Assembly (NCBI GenBank): GCA_017961625.1
Contig: JAGCWY010000142.1
Span: 62,001 to 126,000, forward strand
Direction of reading: 5' to 3'
DNA length: 64,000 nucleotides
Source: Ruminococcus sp.
Lineage (GTDB): Bacteria; Bacillota; Clostridia; Oscillospirales; Ruminococcaceae
Shown piece after piece: positions 1-8,842 of this stretch. The notes beneath the pieces are model-generated. The model made no database searches, had not been told where the DNA came from, and saw only the letters and a program-made list of their open reading frames with translations. A program made the translations under genes and the position numbers. Every line of letters begins with the position of its first letter. Within the stretch, counting starts at the first letter, position 1.

Positions 1-246
1 ATATACCTCGTCAAAGGACGAGAACAGCCTTTCCACGGTCTCCTCTCCCTCAGGAGTAAGGACAACGCTGTTGCAGAAGTCCTCATAGACCAGTCCACAG
101 TTTGCAAGACACCTGAGCATTTTGCTTACGCTGGGTCTTGAAACTCCGAGATGACGCGCTATACTGACACAGCGCACCATCTCTTCCTTTTCTGATAATT
201 CCTTTATTGCTGCAAGGTATTTAACTTGACCTGCACAGTGTTTCAT
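1..246 (-). CDS. DtxR/MntR-type metal-dependent repressor (partial, C-terminus outside window)
   Basis: N-terminal 82 residues of a winged-helix regulator; the gene runs off the left edge. The visible part reads as helix, recognition helix with RHLGVSRPSVSKML, then a wing segment ending in VVLTPEGEETV, the arrangement of the DtxR/MntR DNA-binding domain (family knowledge). The metal-binding and dimerisation domain is not in view, so metal specificity cannot be judged. Two consecutive ATG codons exist (249 and 246); the second is chosen because it lies 6 bases from a GGAG site. It sits 26 bases downstream of pgsA on the same strand. MarR-like or other winged-helix families are alternatives. 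Confidence 0.7.
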   Translation of the reverse strand, partial: MKHCAGQVKYLAAIKELSEKEEMVRCVSIARHLGVSRPSVSKMLRCLANCGLVYEDFCNSVVLTPEGEETVERLFSSFDEVY

Positions 247-275
247 CATATTCTCCTTTCAAAGGGTCTTTTGCT

Positions 276-860
276 TTACTTGTCGGAGTCAATAAGATTC
301 CAGTAGCCTTTAAGGTATACCGCACCAGAAATCACAGTCAGAACTGTCGATATCCAAATAAGTACGGGTATAAGTATGTTATCTACCGCGTTCCTGAATG
401 CCTCTGGAAAGTTTATACCGAAGTCGAAGCAGAGGCTTAGCCAGAAAAGTATAGCTATTATAGCCACCATAGTAAAGGCAGTTTTTAGCTTGCCCCATAT
501 ACCGGCTGCAACAACTATGCCGCTGTTTGCGGCAAGGAGCCTCAGTCCAGATACCATGAACTCTCTCGCAGTTATGATAATAAACGGAACAGCACCCACT
601 CTTACTTCTGGCAACTCCACGAATACCGCCAGCGCAGCTATTACGAGTACCTTGTCCGCAAGGGGATCGAGGAACTTACCAAAATTGGTAACGAGATTTC
701 TCGATCTTGCAATCTTTCCGTCAAGCGCGTCCGTTATGGAGGCAGCCGCAAAGATTATAAGGGCGATTGCATAGTGAAACGGCACATTTATGTACATAAA
801 CAAAAGGAAAAACGGTATAAGAAGGACTCTCATAAGAGTCAGCTTATTTGGCAGATTCAT
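276..860 (-). CDS. pgsA: CDP-diacylglycerol--glycerol-3-phosphate 3-phosphatidyltransferase
   Basis: Membrane enzyme that makes phosphatidylglycerol phosphate from CDP-diacylglycerol and glycerol-3-phosphate, the committed step to phosphatidylglycerol. The 194-residue length is normal. The CDP-alcohol phosphatidyltransferase signature DG-x2-AR-x8-G-x3-D-x3-D is intact at residues 47-69 (Asp47, Gly48, Arg52, Gly61, Asp65, Asp69), with several hydrophobic membrane segments around it. The start codon overlaps the rimO stop (ATGA), so the two are translationally coupled. The recA-recX-rimO-pgsA order is common in clostridia. Confidence 0.93.
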   Translation of the reverse strand: MNLPNKLTLMRVLLIPFFLLFMYINVPFHYAIALIIFAAASITDALDGKIARSRNLVTNFGKFLDPLADKVLVIAALAVFVELPEVRVGAVPFIIITAREFMVSGLRLLAANSGIVVAAGIWGKLKTAFTMVAIIAILFWLSLCFDFGINFPEAFRNAVDNILIPVLIWISTVLTVISGAVYLKGYWNLIDSDK

Positions 861-2188
861 CAGTCTATCACCTCTCCAATAAGATCGTAATCAAGTGTAT
901 CGGTAATCCTTATTCTGACATGGTCGCCAATCTCAAGGGGCTTTTCCGATGTAAAGAACACCTTTCCGTCAATATCAGGAGCGTCGAGCTGGGTTCTGCC
1001 GAACCAGCACTCGCCGAACTTGTCAAAGCCCTCAACAACAGCTTCAAGCTCTGAATCCATGAGCTTTTCGTTATTCTCGCAACTAATGAGCATCTGCTGC
1101 TCCATTATGATATCCGCACGGTGTGCAGCAGTTTCCTCATCTACCTGACTAGGCATATCATAAGCCTTGGTGCCCTCCTCACGGGAATAAGCAAAGCATC
1201 CCAGTCTGTCGAATCGTACTCTCTTCACGAATTCAGCAAGTTCCTCGAATTGTTCCTCGGTCTCACCGGGGAAGCCTGTAATAAGTGTAGTCCTGAGTAC
1301 AACTCCCGGAATCTTTTCACGTATATGTTCAAAAAGCGCCTCCAGCTTTTCGGCATCGCCCCAGCGATTCATATTTGATAGTATATCACCGTTACAATGC
1401 TGTATCGGTATCTCAAGGTACTTTACCAACTTTTCTTCACGGGCGATAACATCGAGAAGCTCGTCAGTTATTCTCTCCGGATAGCAGTACAGAGTACGTA
1501 TCCAGCGGAGACCGTCTATCCTGCACAGCTCTGTGAGAAGCTCCGCCAGTTTTTGCTCACCGTATAGATCCTTTCCGTACTGTGCCGTATCCTGCGCGAT
1601 GACAACAAGCTCCGTAACGCCGTTGTCAGCAAGGAATCTTGCTTCCTCTATGAGCTTTTCCATGGGGACGCTACGGAATTTTCCCCTTATCATTGGAATA
1701 GCACAGTAGGTACAGCAGTTCGAACAGCCCTCCGCGACTTTAAGGTAAGTAAAGAAGGGCAGAGTGGATATTATTCTCTCTCCGCAAAGCTCCGCGTCAA
1801 GTTTAGGAGCAAAGCGCACAACGCGCTCGTCAGCAAGGACGTGGTCGAGGATATCGACTATATCCTTTGTATCGCCTATTCCTATAACAGCGTCCGCCTC
1901 GGGAAACTGCGCCGCAGCCTCCGCCTTGTACCTTTCTACAAGACAGCCTGTTATGATAATCTTTTTGAGACTCCCCTCTTCCTTGAGCTTTCCCAATTCG
2001 AGTATAGTTTCGATAGCTTCTTCCTTTGCAGCCTTTATGAAGCCGCAGGTATTGACGACTGCCACATCGGCAAGCCCCGGCTCTGTTACAAGCTTGTAGC
2101 CGTGGCTCCTTAGCTTGTAGAGCATACGCTCAGAGTCTACAAGATTTTTCGAGCAGCCAAGGGACACCATGCCCACCTTGATCGCCAT
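860..2188 (-). CDS. rimO: Ribosomal protein S12 methylthiotransferase
   Basis: Radical SAM methylthiotransferase that modifies an aspartate of ribosomal protein S12. It has an N-terminal MTTase domain starting VGMVSLGCSKNLVDSE with its own cluster cysteines, then a radical-SAM C-x3-C-x2-C at Cys155, Cys159 and Cys162 followed by AIPMIRGKFRS, and a C-terminal TRAM-like part. The start at 2188 (MAIKVGM, 442 residues) is chosen over an upstream in-frame codon because a strong AGGAGG inside the end of recX lies just before it and the family's N-terminus begins here. One base separates it from the recX stop. MiaB is the paralogous alternative, but the IPMIRGKFRS context and length favour RimO. Confidence 0.92.
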   Translation of the reverse strand: MAIKVGMVSLGCSKNLVDSERMLYKLRSHGYKLVTEPGLADVAVVNTCGFIKAAKEEAIETILELGKLKEEGSLKKIIITGCLVERYKAEAAAQFPEADAVIGIGDTKDIVDILDHVLADERVVRFAPKLDAELCGERIISTLPFFTYLKVAEGCSNCCTYCAIPMIRGKFRSVPMEKLIEEARFLADNGVTELVVIAQDTAQYGKDLYGEQKLAELLTELCRIDGLRWIRTLYCYPERITDELLDVIAREEKLVKYLEIPIQHCNGDILSNMNRWGDAEKLEALFEHIREKIPGVVLRTTLITGFPGETEEQFEELAEFVKRVRFDRLGCFAYSREEGTKAYDMPSQVDEETAAHRADIIMEQQMLISCENNEKLMDSELEAVVEGFDKFGECWFGRTQLDAPDIDGKVFFTSEKPLEIGDHVRIRITDTLDYDLIGEVID

Positions 2189-2189
2189 A

Positions 2190-2831
2190 TCAGTTTTCCT
2201 CCTCAAGGTCCTCAGCGCTCTCGAAATACTCCTTAACGGCGCGGTTAATCTCTGTAAAATCGTAGCCGTATCGCACAAGTGCGCTTTTGACCTTTTCTAT
2301 TGTTTTTCTGTCCTCACGATCTGTCAGATATCGGGAATGTTTGGTTTTCATTAGCTCCATAAGGTTCTCCCAGAAAACATCACTGTAGGGAGCAAGGACG
2401 TCCTCTGCAATAAATCCGCTGATTCCCTTCTGCATGAGTTCACGCTTGCAACGGCGGAAGCCAAACCGCTTTATCTCAACGAGCTTCCGCGCCATACGAT
2501 CAGCATATCGCACATCATCTATAAAGCCATGCTCAGTGAGCCTTTTCATCACCGCAGTGCAAAGCGGCTCGCTTTTATAGTTCTCAATGAGCTTACCATA
2601 CATTTCCGAATAAGTATAGTCTCTGTAATCCAGGAGATAAAGAGCCCGCTGATAGGCTCTGCGGAAATTGGACGCATAGACGATTCTTTTCAAAGTATCC
2701 CTATCTATCTCCATGCCCGCTCTTATACCAAAATCAGTGATTATATCTGCATGGAGATAGAGCTTACGACCGTCATCCAGCTCCGCCTCGTAGGTCACGC
2801 CCTTATAACGCGCGACGGATATTATCTTCAT
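2190..2831 (-). CDS. recX: RecX regulatory protein
   Basis: RecX modulates RecA filament growth. The 213-residue protein is mostly helical, with the family's repeated three-helix units visible as YQRALYLLDYRDYTYSEMY, then a stretch with GFIDDVRYADRMARKLV, then a degenerate third unit. Placement directly after recA, with its ATG overlapping the recA stop, supports the call. It ends in an acidic tail (EDLEEEN) that also carries the rimO ribosome site. Confidence 0.9.
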   Translation of the reverse strand: MKIISVARYKGVTYEAELDDGRKLYLHADIITDFGIRAGMEIDRDTLKRIVYASNFRRAYQRALYLLDYRDYTYSEMYGKLIENYKSEPLCTAVMKRLTEHGFIDDVRYADRMARKLVEIKRFGFRRCKRELMQKGISGFIAEDVLAPYSDVFWENLMELMKTKHSRYLTDREDRKTIEKVKSALVRYGYDFTEINRAVKEYFESAEDLEEEN

Positions 2832-4012
2832 TATTCCTCAGCCGGCGTGAACTCCTCAAAGTTCTCGTCAAAGCTTGCAAGAACATCATCATCGGAGGCT
2901 CCTGTGCCTCCCTCCTCTATCGGCTTTTCAACAGCCGAACTCGATACGGGCTTGCTCTTCTTTGCAGCAGAAGCGTTCAACTCGTCCTTTCTCGCCAGTA
3001 TCTGATCCTCTATCTCCTTCATGAGCTTTTCATCGTTCTGGAGAAGCTCCTTTACGTTATCGCGTCCCTGTCCAAGCTTCTGATCCTTGTAGCTAAACCA
3101 TGAGCCGCCCTTCTTGATGATATCAAGATCAACAGCAAGGTCGAGGACCTCTCCTGTACGGGAGATACCGCTGCCGTACATAAGGTCGAACTCGCACTCC
3201 TTGAAGGGAGGAGCTACCTTGTTTTTTACTATCTTGCAGCGTGTACATGCTCCGATAACATCAGTACCTGATTTAAGCACCTCGCCCTTTCTTACCTCTA
3301 TACGTACCGACGAATAGAATTTAAGGGCACGTCCGCCGGGAGTAGTCTCAGGATTTCCATACATAACGCCTATCTTTTCGCGTATCTGATTGATGAATAT
3401 GGCAACGCAGTTAGACTTTGATATAGCCGCTGTGAGCTTTCTCATAGCCTGGGACATAAGTCTCGCAAGTTGTCCAACGTGAAGATCTCCCATTTCGCCG
3501 TCTATTTCAGCTCTTGTGGTCATAGCAGCAATAGAGTCAAGTACTATAACATCAATAGCTCCCGAACGGATAAGAGCCTCCGCTATTTCTAGAGCCTGTT
3601 CACCGCTGTCAGGCTGTGAAACAAGGAGATTGTCGATATTTACTCCCAAAGCCTTTGCATAGACAGGATCGAGAGCATGCTCAACGTCGATGAATGCGGC
3701 TTCTCCGCCAGCCTTTTGAGCCTGAGCCACGATAGACAGTGCAACTGTAGTCTTACCGGAGCTCTCAGGACCGTATATCTCAACAATACGTCCTCTCGGA
3801 ACGCCGCCTATACCAAGCGCCATATCAAGAGTCATGGAGCCTGTGGGTATGGCGTCAACATTCAATGTCTTTGTCTGTCCGAGGCGCATTACCGCGCCTA
3901 CGCCGTACTTCTTCTCTATCTGCTTGAGAGCGCCGTCAAGAGCGGCTTTCTTATCATCTACCGCTGTAACTCTAACAACTGTAGGCTTTTTAGCAAGTTC
4001 CTTTTTTGCCAT
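2831..4012 (-). CDS. recA: Recombinase A
   Basis: ATP-dependent strand-exchange protein of homologous recombination and SOS induction. The 393-residue protein has Walker A GPESSGKT at residues 81-88, Walker B ending VIVLDS, the L1 region with EIDGEMGDLHVG, and the L2 region with NPETTPGGRALKF. The tail after about residue 340 is acidic and serine-rich, as is common in RecA. The ATG follows an ACGGAGG ribosome site. The 76-base upstream gap shows a TATAAT-like -10 but no clear -35, and I could not find a convincing LexA palindrome there. Confidence 0.98.
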   Translation of the reverse strand: MAKKELAKKPTVVRVTAVDDKKAALDGALKQIEKKYGVGAVMRLGQTKTLNVDAIPTGSMTLDMALGIGGVPRGRIVEIYGPESSGKTTVALSIVAQAQKAGGEAAFIDVEHALDPVYAKALGVNIDNLLVSQPDSGEQALEIAEALIRSGAIDVIVLDSIAAMTTRAEIDGEMGDLHVGQLARLMSQAMRKLTAAISKSNCVAIFINQIREKIGVMYGNPETTPGGRALKFYSSVRIEVRKGEVLKSGTDVIGACTRCKIVKNKVAPPFKECEFDLMYGSGISRTGEVLDLAVDLDIIKKGGSWFSYKDQKLGQGRDNVKELLQNDEKLMKEIEDQILARKDELNASAAKKSKPVSSSAVEKPIEEGGTGASDDDVLASFDENFEEFTPAEE

Positions 4013-4088
4013 TGGTATTTCCTCCGTAATGTATTATAATTTATTAAGCTTTAAATTTCCTGAAAATCCATTTATGTCCGCCGTCTGT

Positions 4089-4697
4089 TCATGCAATGCT
4101 GATATGTTCAAAGCCGACAGTGTCCTTATTTGCTTCGACGAGAAGATAAGAAGCTCCCTCCAGCCCCGAAGCTGAAATAGAGACCACTTTTCCCTTCACG
4201 AAATTCTGATGACAATGACCGACCACAGCAAGATCGTACTTATTTACATATCCGCTTTCGCAAGCCTTGTCGAACGTGCCATCCTTTAAGCTTGACAGCG
4301 GTAAAAACGGATAGGGATTTTCAATATCAAGAAACAGAAAGTGTGAAAAATGAAATTTGTGTCCGTAACATTCCGTCTCATAGAACAGCGGCATCTGCTT
4401 TATAAACCGCATCTGCTCCTCTGTGAGCCTACTTCTTATCCCGTCGTAATAGTCCTTAAGATATTCCACATCGGGATCAACATCAACTTCGTGTTCCGCA
4501 TATAGCTCACAGTTGCCTTTTAAACAGATTATCCCGCTTTCCTTCAGTATTTCGAGACATTCTAATTCTTCATTCCCGCGCTGAAAAATATCTCCCAGGA
4601 ACACTGTCAGGTCCGCGTCCTGTTCTCTTATCTGTCCAAAAACTGCTTTCAATGCTTCAAGGTTTCCGTGGACATCAGAGAATACAGCGATCTTCAT
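4089..4697 (-). CDS. YfcE/MJ0936-like metallophosphoesterase
   Basis: Calcineurin-like phosphoesterase of 202 residues. Metal-binding motifs are in order: DVHGNLEAL near residue 8, GDIFQRG near 36, GNCE near 60 and GHCHQNF near 160. This compact single-domain form is typical of cytoplasmic phosphodiesterases of the MJ0936/YfcE type, whose natural substrates are often unknown. It stands alone between recA and prmC with gaps of about 75 bases on each side. Its substrate cannot be inferred from the sequence. Confidence 0.82.
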   Translation of the reverse strand: MKIAVFSDVHGNLEALKAVFGQIREQDADLTVFLGDIFQRGNEELECLEILKESGIICLKGNCELYAEHEVDVDPDVEYLKDYYDGIRSRLTEEQMRFIKQMPLFYETECYGHKFHFSHFLFLDIENPYPFLPLSSLKDGTFDKACESGYVNKYDLAVVGHCHQNFVKGKVVSISASGLEGASYLLVEANKDTVGFEHISIA

Positions 4698-4772
4698 AGC
4701 TTATCCTTTCTTTTCTCAAAACCTGCATTACTGAGCCCTTATCATTCCAGTAATAATCGGCGAATCCGTCTC

Positions 4773-5639
4773 CTAACGACTAAGGGTTTTGATATTTAAA
4801 GCAGCTGCTGTTCTTATTATATCTGCACCGTCACACCGAAACTCAACTTCGGTGAATCCGTTTTTTTCAAGTATATCCTTTACGGCGTCATGCTGCCCGA
4901 AACCGAACTCATAAACGATATATCCGCCTTCATTTATCGAAGCTTTCCATAGCTCCGTAATGGATCTATAGAAGTTGAGACCGTCCTCACCACCGAAAAG
5001 AGCGGACTCGGGCTCGTACCTCACCTCTGTCATGAGCTCGCTCATGTCCTGCGAGGTAAGATAAGGGGGATTGCTCACAAGCACATCAAGTCCTGTTATC
5101 TGATGGGCTGTTTCGCTTTTTAGTACATCGCCGCTTATTATTTTTATATCACCGCAGCCGTTCAGCACTGTGTTCTGTCTCAGGTAGAACAGAGCCTTTT
5201 CCGAAAGTTCCACAGCGTATACCTCAGCTTTAGGGAGCTCCTTTTGCAGCGCCACAGCTATACAGCCGCTGCCGCTACAAAGATCAGCTATCTTAGGCGA
5301 TGTAAGCTTTTCCCTGCGGCATATATCGAGTACCTGCTCCACAAGGGTCTCTGTATCAGGACGAGGTATAAGCACACCATCGCCCACCTTGAAATTGCAG
5401 CCCCAGAACTCCCACTGTCCGAGGAGATACTGCAAGGGATATCCCTCGGAGCGGCGCTTTGCGACAGAAAGTATCTCTGAAGCCTTATCGTCTGGAACAG
5501 GCTCCTTCGGAGCGAACATTGGGAACTTCTCTCCTAGTATGTCCTGAAAGATACAGTTTGTCTCAAAGTCTGCTGAATCCTCATCACGCTGAGCTATGAG
5601 CTCACGGCACCGGGCAGAAAGCTCGCCTCTGCTTACCAC
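4773..5639 (-). CDS. prmC: Release factor glutamine methyltransferase
   Basis: SAM-dependent methyltransferase that methylates the GGQ glutamine of peptide chain release factors. The 288 residues show an N-terminal helical domain, a SAM-binding glycine loop DLCSGSGCIAV at 119-129 and the catalytic NPPY at 190-193. It overlaps the upstream DUF1385 gene by 7 bases, a pairing common in clostridia. The last codons and stop lie in the sequence CCTAACGACTAA, which recurs near 27272; see findings. Confidence 0.93.
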   Translation of the reverse strand: MVSRGELSARCRELIAQRDEDSADFETNCIFQDILGEKFPMFAPKEPVPDDKASEILSVAKRRSEGYPLQYLLGQWEFWGCNFKVGDGVLIPRPDTETLVEQVLDICRREKLTSPKIADLCSGSGCIAVALQKELPKAEVYAVELSEKALFYLRQNTVLNGCGDIKIISGDVLKSETAHQITGLDVLVSNPPYLTSQDMSELMTEVRYEPESALFGGEDGLNFYRSITELWKASINEGGYIVYEFGFGQHDAVKDILEKNGFTEVEFRCDGADIIRTAAALNIKTLSR

Positions 5640-6658
5640 CTGTCCTCCTCCTTATCCTGAGGGATACATGGAGTCATAGCAGCTATCGCTATCTCGATCA
5701 TACTGTCATCGGGCTCTCGTGTGGTTATGCGCTGCATTGCAAGTCCGGGAGCGGAAAGTATCCGCGTGAAAAGGTTGTCGTTATTTCCCGCAAGACGTAT
5801 GAACTCGTAGGAGATACCCACAACAAGAGGCAGCAGCACCAGTGAAGCCACTATACGCTGCCATGTTACCGTAAAAGGAACAAAGCACATCACAAATATG
5901 CTGACTATAAGTACTATGAATATGAAACTCGTGCCACAACGCTTATGGAAGCGGCTTTGCTTGCGGATATTCTCAACTGTTAGCGGAAGCTCTGCCTCAT
6001 GGCAGGCGATAGTCTTGTGCTCTGCGCCGTGATACATGAACTGCCTGCGTATATCTTTCATAAGACTTGTAAGGTACATATACGCAACGAACAGTACTAT
6101 CTTCACCACGCCTTCAAGTAGAGAGCGTAGGAAGCGATTCTCCTTTACAGAGGGGATAAGCCCCACTAGCCACTTTGGGAGCATGACAAAAAGTCCCAGA
6201 GCAAGGACTACTCCGAAGAGTATGCCGAGATACATGATGAAATCGTATCCAGAGCCCTCCTTTTTCTTTTCGGTCTTCTCCTCTGAAGAAGCTGTACTGT
6301 CAACACTGGCCGAAGCTCCACCAGCTATTGCAGGTTCATGACCGGTATCAGGCTTATTTTTATTCTTTTCGTCCTCCTCATCTTCGGGCATCTGCTTTTC
6401 CGCAGACTTCATCATATACTTATATCCTTTGACAAGAGAAACGGCGAAGCCCGTACAACCTCTCACCAGAGGCACCTTTCTGTACCACGGGGCGTTCTTT
6501 CCATTATTCTCGTCCCATGTTTCCAGATCAACAGTACCGTCAGGAAGCCTGCACGCCATCGCGCCCTTTGTAGGTCCCAGCATCATTATGCCCTCTATGA
6601 GAGCCTGCCCGCCTATCTTTGATTTGAATTTTTCCTGTGTGTTATCGCTTTTTCCCAT
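5633..6658 (-). CDS. DUF1385 family membrane protein (YqhQ-like)
   Basis: Conserved membrane protein of unknown function. The 341-residue protein begins with the family signature KIGGQALIEGIMM at about 14-26, has a soluble acidic low-complexity insert at about 95-135 (rich in Glu and Lys), then several hydrophobic segments, and carries the conserved YHGAEHKTIACHE block near 210. The histidine/glutamate block suggests metal binding, but no activity is established. It is followed directly by prmC with a 7-base overlap. Start at an ATG preceded by AAGGTG. Confidence 0.88.
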   Translation of the reverse strand: MGKSDNTQEKFKSKIGGQALIEGIMMLGPTKGAMACRLPDGTVDLETWDENNGKNAPWYRKVPLVRGCTGFAVSLVKGYKYMMKSAEKQMPEDEEDEKNKNKPDTGHEPAIAGGASASVDSTASSEEKTEKKKEGSGYDFIMYLGILFGVVLALGLFVMLPKWLVGLIPSVKENRFLRSLLEGVVKIVLFVAYMYLTSLMKDIRRQFMYHGAEHKTIACHEAELPLTVENIRKQSRFHKRCGTSFIFIVLIVSIFVMCFVPFTVTWQRIVASLVLLPLVVGISYEFIRLAGNNDNLFTRILSAPGLAMQRITTREPDDSMIEIAIAAMTPCIPQDKEEDRW

Positions 6659-6693
6659 GTTTTCACCTTATTGAATCAAATATTGTATCCGCC

Positions 6694-8097
6694 TTACGAC
6701 TTTACCGCAGGAAGGGTTATTACAACAGTAGTTCCCTTGCCCTCACCCTCACTGGTTATATCCATAGTTCCGCCGTGCATGGTGATTATCTCATCCGCAA
6801 CGGCAAGACCTATTCCGGAGCCACGGCGTGTATGATTCGCCTTGTAGAATTTGGTCTTAACCTTTGAAAGGTCTGAGCTCTTTATGCCGCAACCGGTATC
6901 GGTGACCATTACCACCACACTGCCGCCCTTTTCGTAAGCCATTATGGTAACGGTATCCCCTGCGGAGGAATACTTTACCGCATTGTCTATAACATTTATG
7001 AACACCTGACGTATACGGTTCTTGTCGCCGTACACGAAGGGTAGCATCTCAGGCTCGTTATAGATTATCTCCTTGTCCTCGCGCCTTGCCTTGTCACTGT
7101 ATATCAGCACAGCGTCACCGAGCTCGGCAAGTATATCCATATTCGCATTCTGGAGAGTGAAATGACCGTTCTGCATACGGGAGAAGTCAAGGAGCTCCTC
7201 CACCATCTGTGAAAGACGCTCAGTCTCGTTGACTATTACTCCTACGCCTTTCTTCATTGTATCAGGACTTCCACCGCCGTCGATCATGAGCGTCTCAGCC
7301 CATCCCTTTATGGCAGTAAGGGGAGTTCTCAGCTCGTGTGATACCGAGGATATGAACTCATTCTTCATAGCCTCAGTTGCAGAGAGCTCGTCAGCCATAT
7401 TGTTTATGGCTGTACAGAGGTCGCCAATCTCGTCATCGCTGTCGTTCTCAATACGTGTGGAGAAGTCGCCCATTGCAAATTTACGGGCAATTCCGCTTAT
7501 CTGCCTGATAGGTCTTACTATCGACCTTGCAAAGTATAGACCGGTTATCACTATGATAAGAATTATAGCAAGGCAGACTATGGTTATCGCCGCTGCGTAA
7601 TTTTTTATGGTATCGTCTATCTTCGAAAGTGAGGTAACCATTCTAACAGCGCTGTACTCCCTGCTCATGGAGTCTATGGGCACGGATACCGCAAGCACCT
7701 TTTCTCCGCCGCTGAGGCGGTATATATGGTCGCCCTCGCTTTTCTGTAGAGCCTCGCCGTAGTCGGGCATCTGGTCGTCAGCCTCTGGCGAGAAGCCGGA
7801 TGAGGTCAGTACCACTCTTCCCTTTGAGTTTATCGCCATGAGCTCTATTTTGTCCTTCTCGTTGAAGGTCTCCAACATCTTTCTCATCTCAGCTGAAAAA
7901 TTTGCAGAGCTGTCCTGCGAATGTATACTCAGTACACTTGTCACAGCGTTTAACTTAGAAACAAGGTACTGCTTCGCAGAGCTGTAGAAATAATTCTGCA
8001 CAGCGTAGATTATCGCCATATCTATGACGAGTATTGCAAGCACGACAACACCGAGATTGTTGAATATCCAGCGTCTGGTGATACTGTGCTTAGCCAT
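6694..8097 (-). CDS. Membrane sensor histidine kinase
   Basis: OmpR-group sensor kinase of 467 residues. Transmembrane helices at about 13-35 and 168-190 bracket an extracytoplasmic sensor domain, followed by HAMP (about 190-245), the phosphoacceptor box SHELRTPLTAIKGW with His254, and an ATPase domain with N box (VIDNAVKYS), G1 (DTGCGI) and G2 (GSGIGLAV). The start overlaps the response-regulator stop by one base, so the two form a coupled pair. The overall plan resembles the WalK/PhoR type, but the signal is not known. Confidence 0.93.
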   Translation of the reverse strand: MAKHSITRRWIFNNLGVVVLAILVIDMAIIYAVQNYFYSSAKQYLVSKLNAVTSVLSIHSQDSSANFSAEMRKMLETFNEKDKIELMAINSKGRVVLTSSGFSPEADDQMPDYGEALQKSEGDHIYRLSGGEKVLAVSVPIDSMSREYSAVRMVTSLSKIDDTIKNYAAAITIVCLAIILIIVITGLYFARSIVRPIRQISGIARKFAMGDFSTRIENDSDDEIGDLCTAINNMADELSATEAMKNEFISSVSHELRTPLTAIKGWAETLMIDGGGSPDTMKKGVGVIVNETERLSQMVEELLDFSRMQNGHFTLQNANMDILAELGDAVLIYSDKARREDKEIIYNEPEMLPFVYGDKNRIRQVFINVIDNAVKYSSAGDTVTIMAYEKGGSVVVMVTDTGCGIKSSDLSKVKTKFYKANHTRRGSGIGLAVADEIITMHGGTMDITSEGEGKGTTVVITLPAVKS

Positions 8098-8798
8098 TAC
8101 TGTCCGTCATTCCACTTGTATCCGTAGCCCCATATAGTTATAATATACTTTGGGTTGGAGGGCTCCTCCTCTATTTTCATACGAATACGCCTTATGTTAA
8201 CGTCTACTATCTTATCGTCGCCGTAATAGCTCTCGCCCCATATATGGTTGAGTATGCTGGCGCGGTCAAGAGCGGTATTCTTGTTGTTCATAAAAAACTC
8301 AAGTATCTGATACTCCACCTGCGTGAGCTCAATAGGATTGCCATCCTTTGTAACCGTGCGGCTTTTGAGGTTCAGCACGAAAGGGCCACTTTCTATCACA
8401 GACTGCTTCTCGTTCTTAATGAAGCTCATGCAGACACGCCTGTATATAGCATCTACGCGGGCTGTAAGCTCGGAGGGTGAGAAGGGCTTGGTGATATAAT
8501 CGTCAGCGCCAATCATAAGACCACTAACCTTGTCCATTTCCTGCGTTCTTGCAGTCAGCATGATTATGCCGATAGTTGAGCTCTTCTCACGTATCTTCTT
8601 GCAGACCGTGAAACCATCTATACCGGGCATCATTATATCAAGCAGGACGATATCGAAGTTTCCGTGCTCGTTCTCGAAGGTCTTTAAAGCGTCCTCGCCG
8701 CAGTTCACATCGACTACCTCGTAGCCGGCACGTTTGAGGTTTATGACCACGAATTCGCGGATAGTATCCTCGTCCTCACAGATAAGTATACGTTTCAT
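8097..8798 (-). CDS. OmpR-family response regulator
   Basis: DNA-binding partner of the adjacent kinase, 233 residues. The receiver domain has the acidic pair Glu8/Asp9/Glu10, phospho-acceptor Asp54 (VLLDIMMPG), Thr82 and Lys104 (TKPF). The C-terminal winged helix includes ELTQVEYQILEFF and VDVNIRRIRMKIE, then the wing GYGYKW. The kinase gene follows immediately. Upstream lies the lipoprotein/citrate synthase pair on the same strand at 45 bases, so co-transcription is possible. Confidence 0.94.
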   Translation of the reverse strand: MKRILICEDEDTIREFVVINLKRAGYEVVDVNCGEDALKTFENEHGNFDIVLLDIMMPGIDGFTVCKKIREKSSTIGIIMLTARTQEMDKVSGLMIGADDYITKPFSPSELTARVDAIYRRVCMSFIKNEKQSVIESGPFVLNLKSRTVTKDGNPIELTQVEYQILEFFMNNKNTALDRASILNHIWGESYYGDDKIVDVNIRRIRMKIEEEPSNPKYIITIWGYGYKWNDGQ

Positions 8799-8842
8799 AA
8801 GGTTTCACTCCTTTATGTAAAATCGCTGCTTCTGCCGCAGCA

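Noticed and set aside
4021..4088. LexA operator upstream of recA
   Set aside because: No GAAC-N4-GTTC-type palindrome could be found; a GAAC half-site alone is not sufficient.
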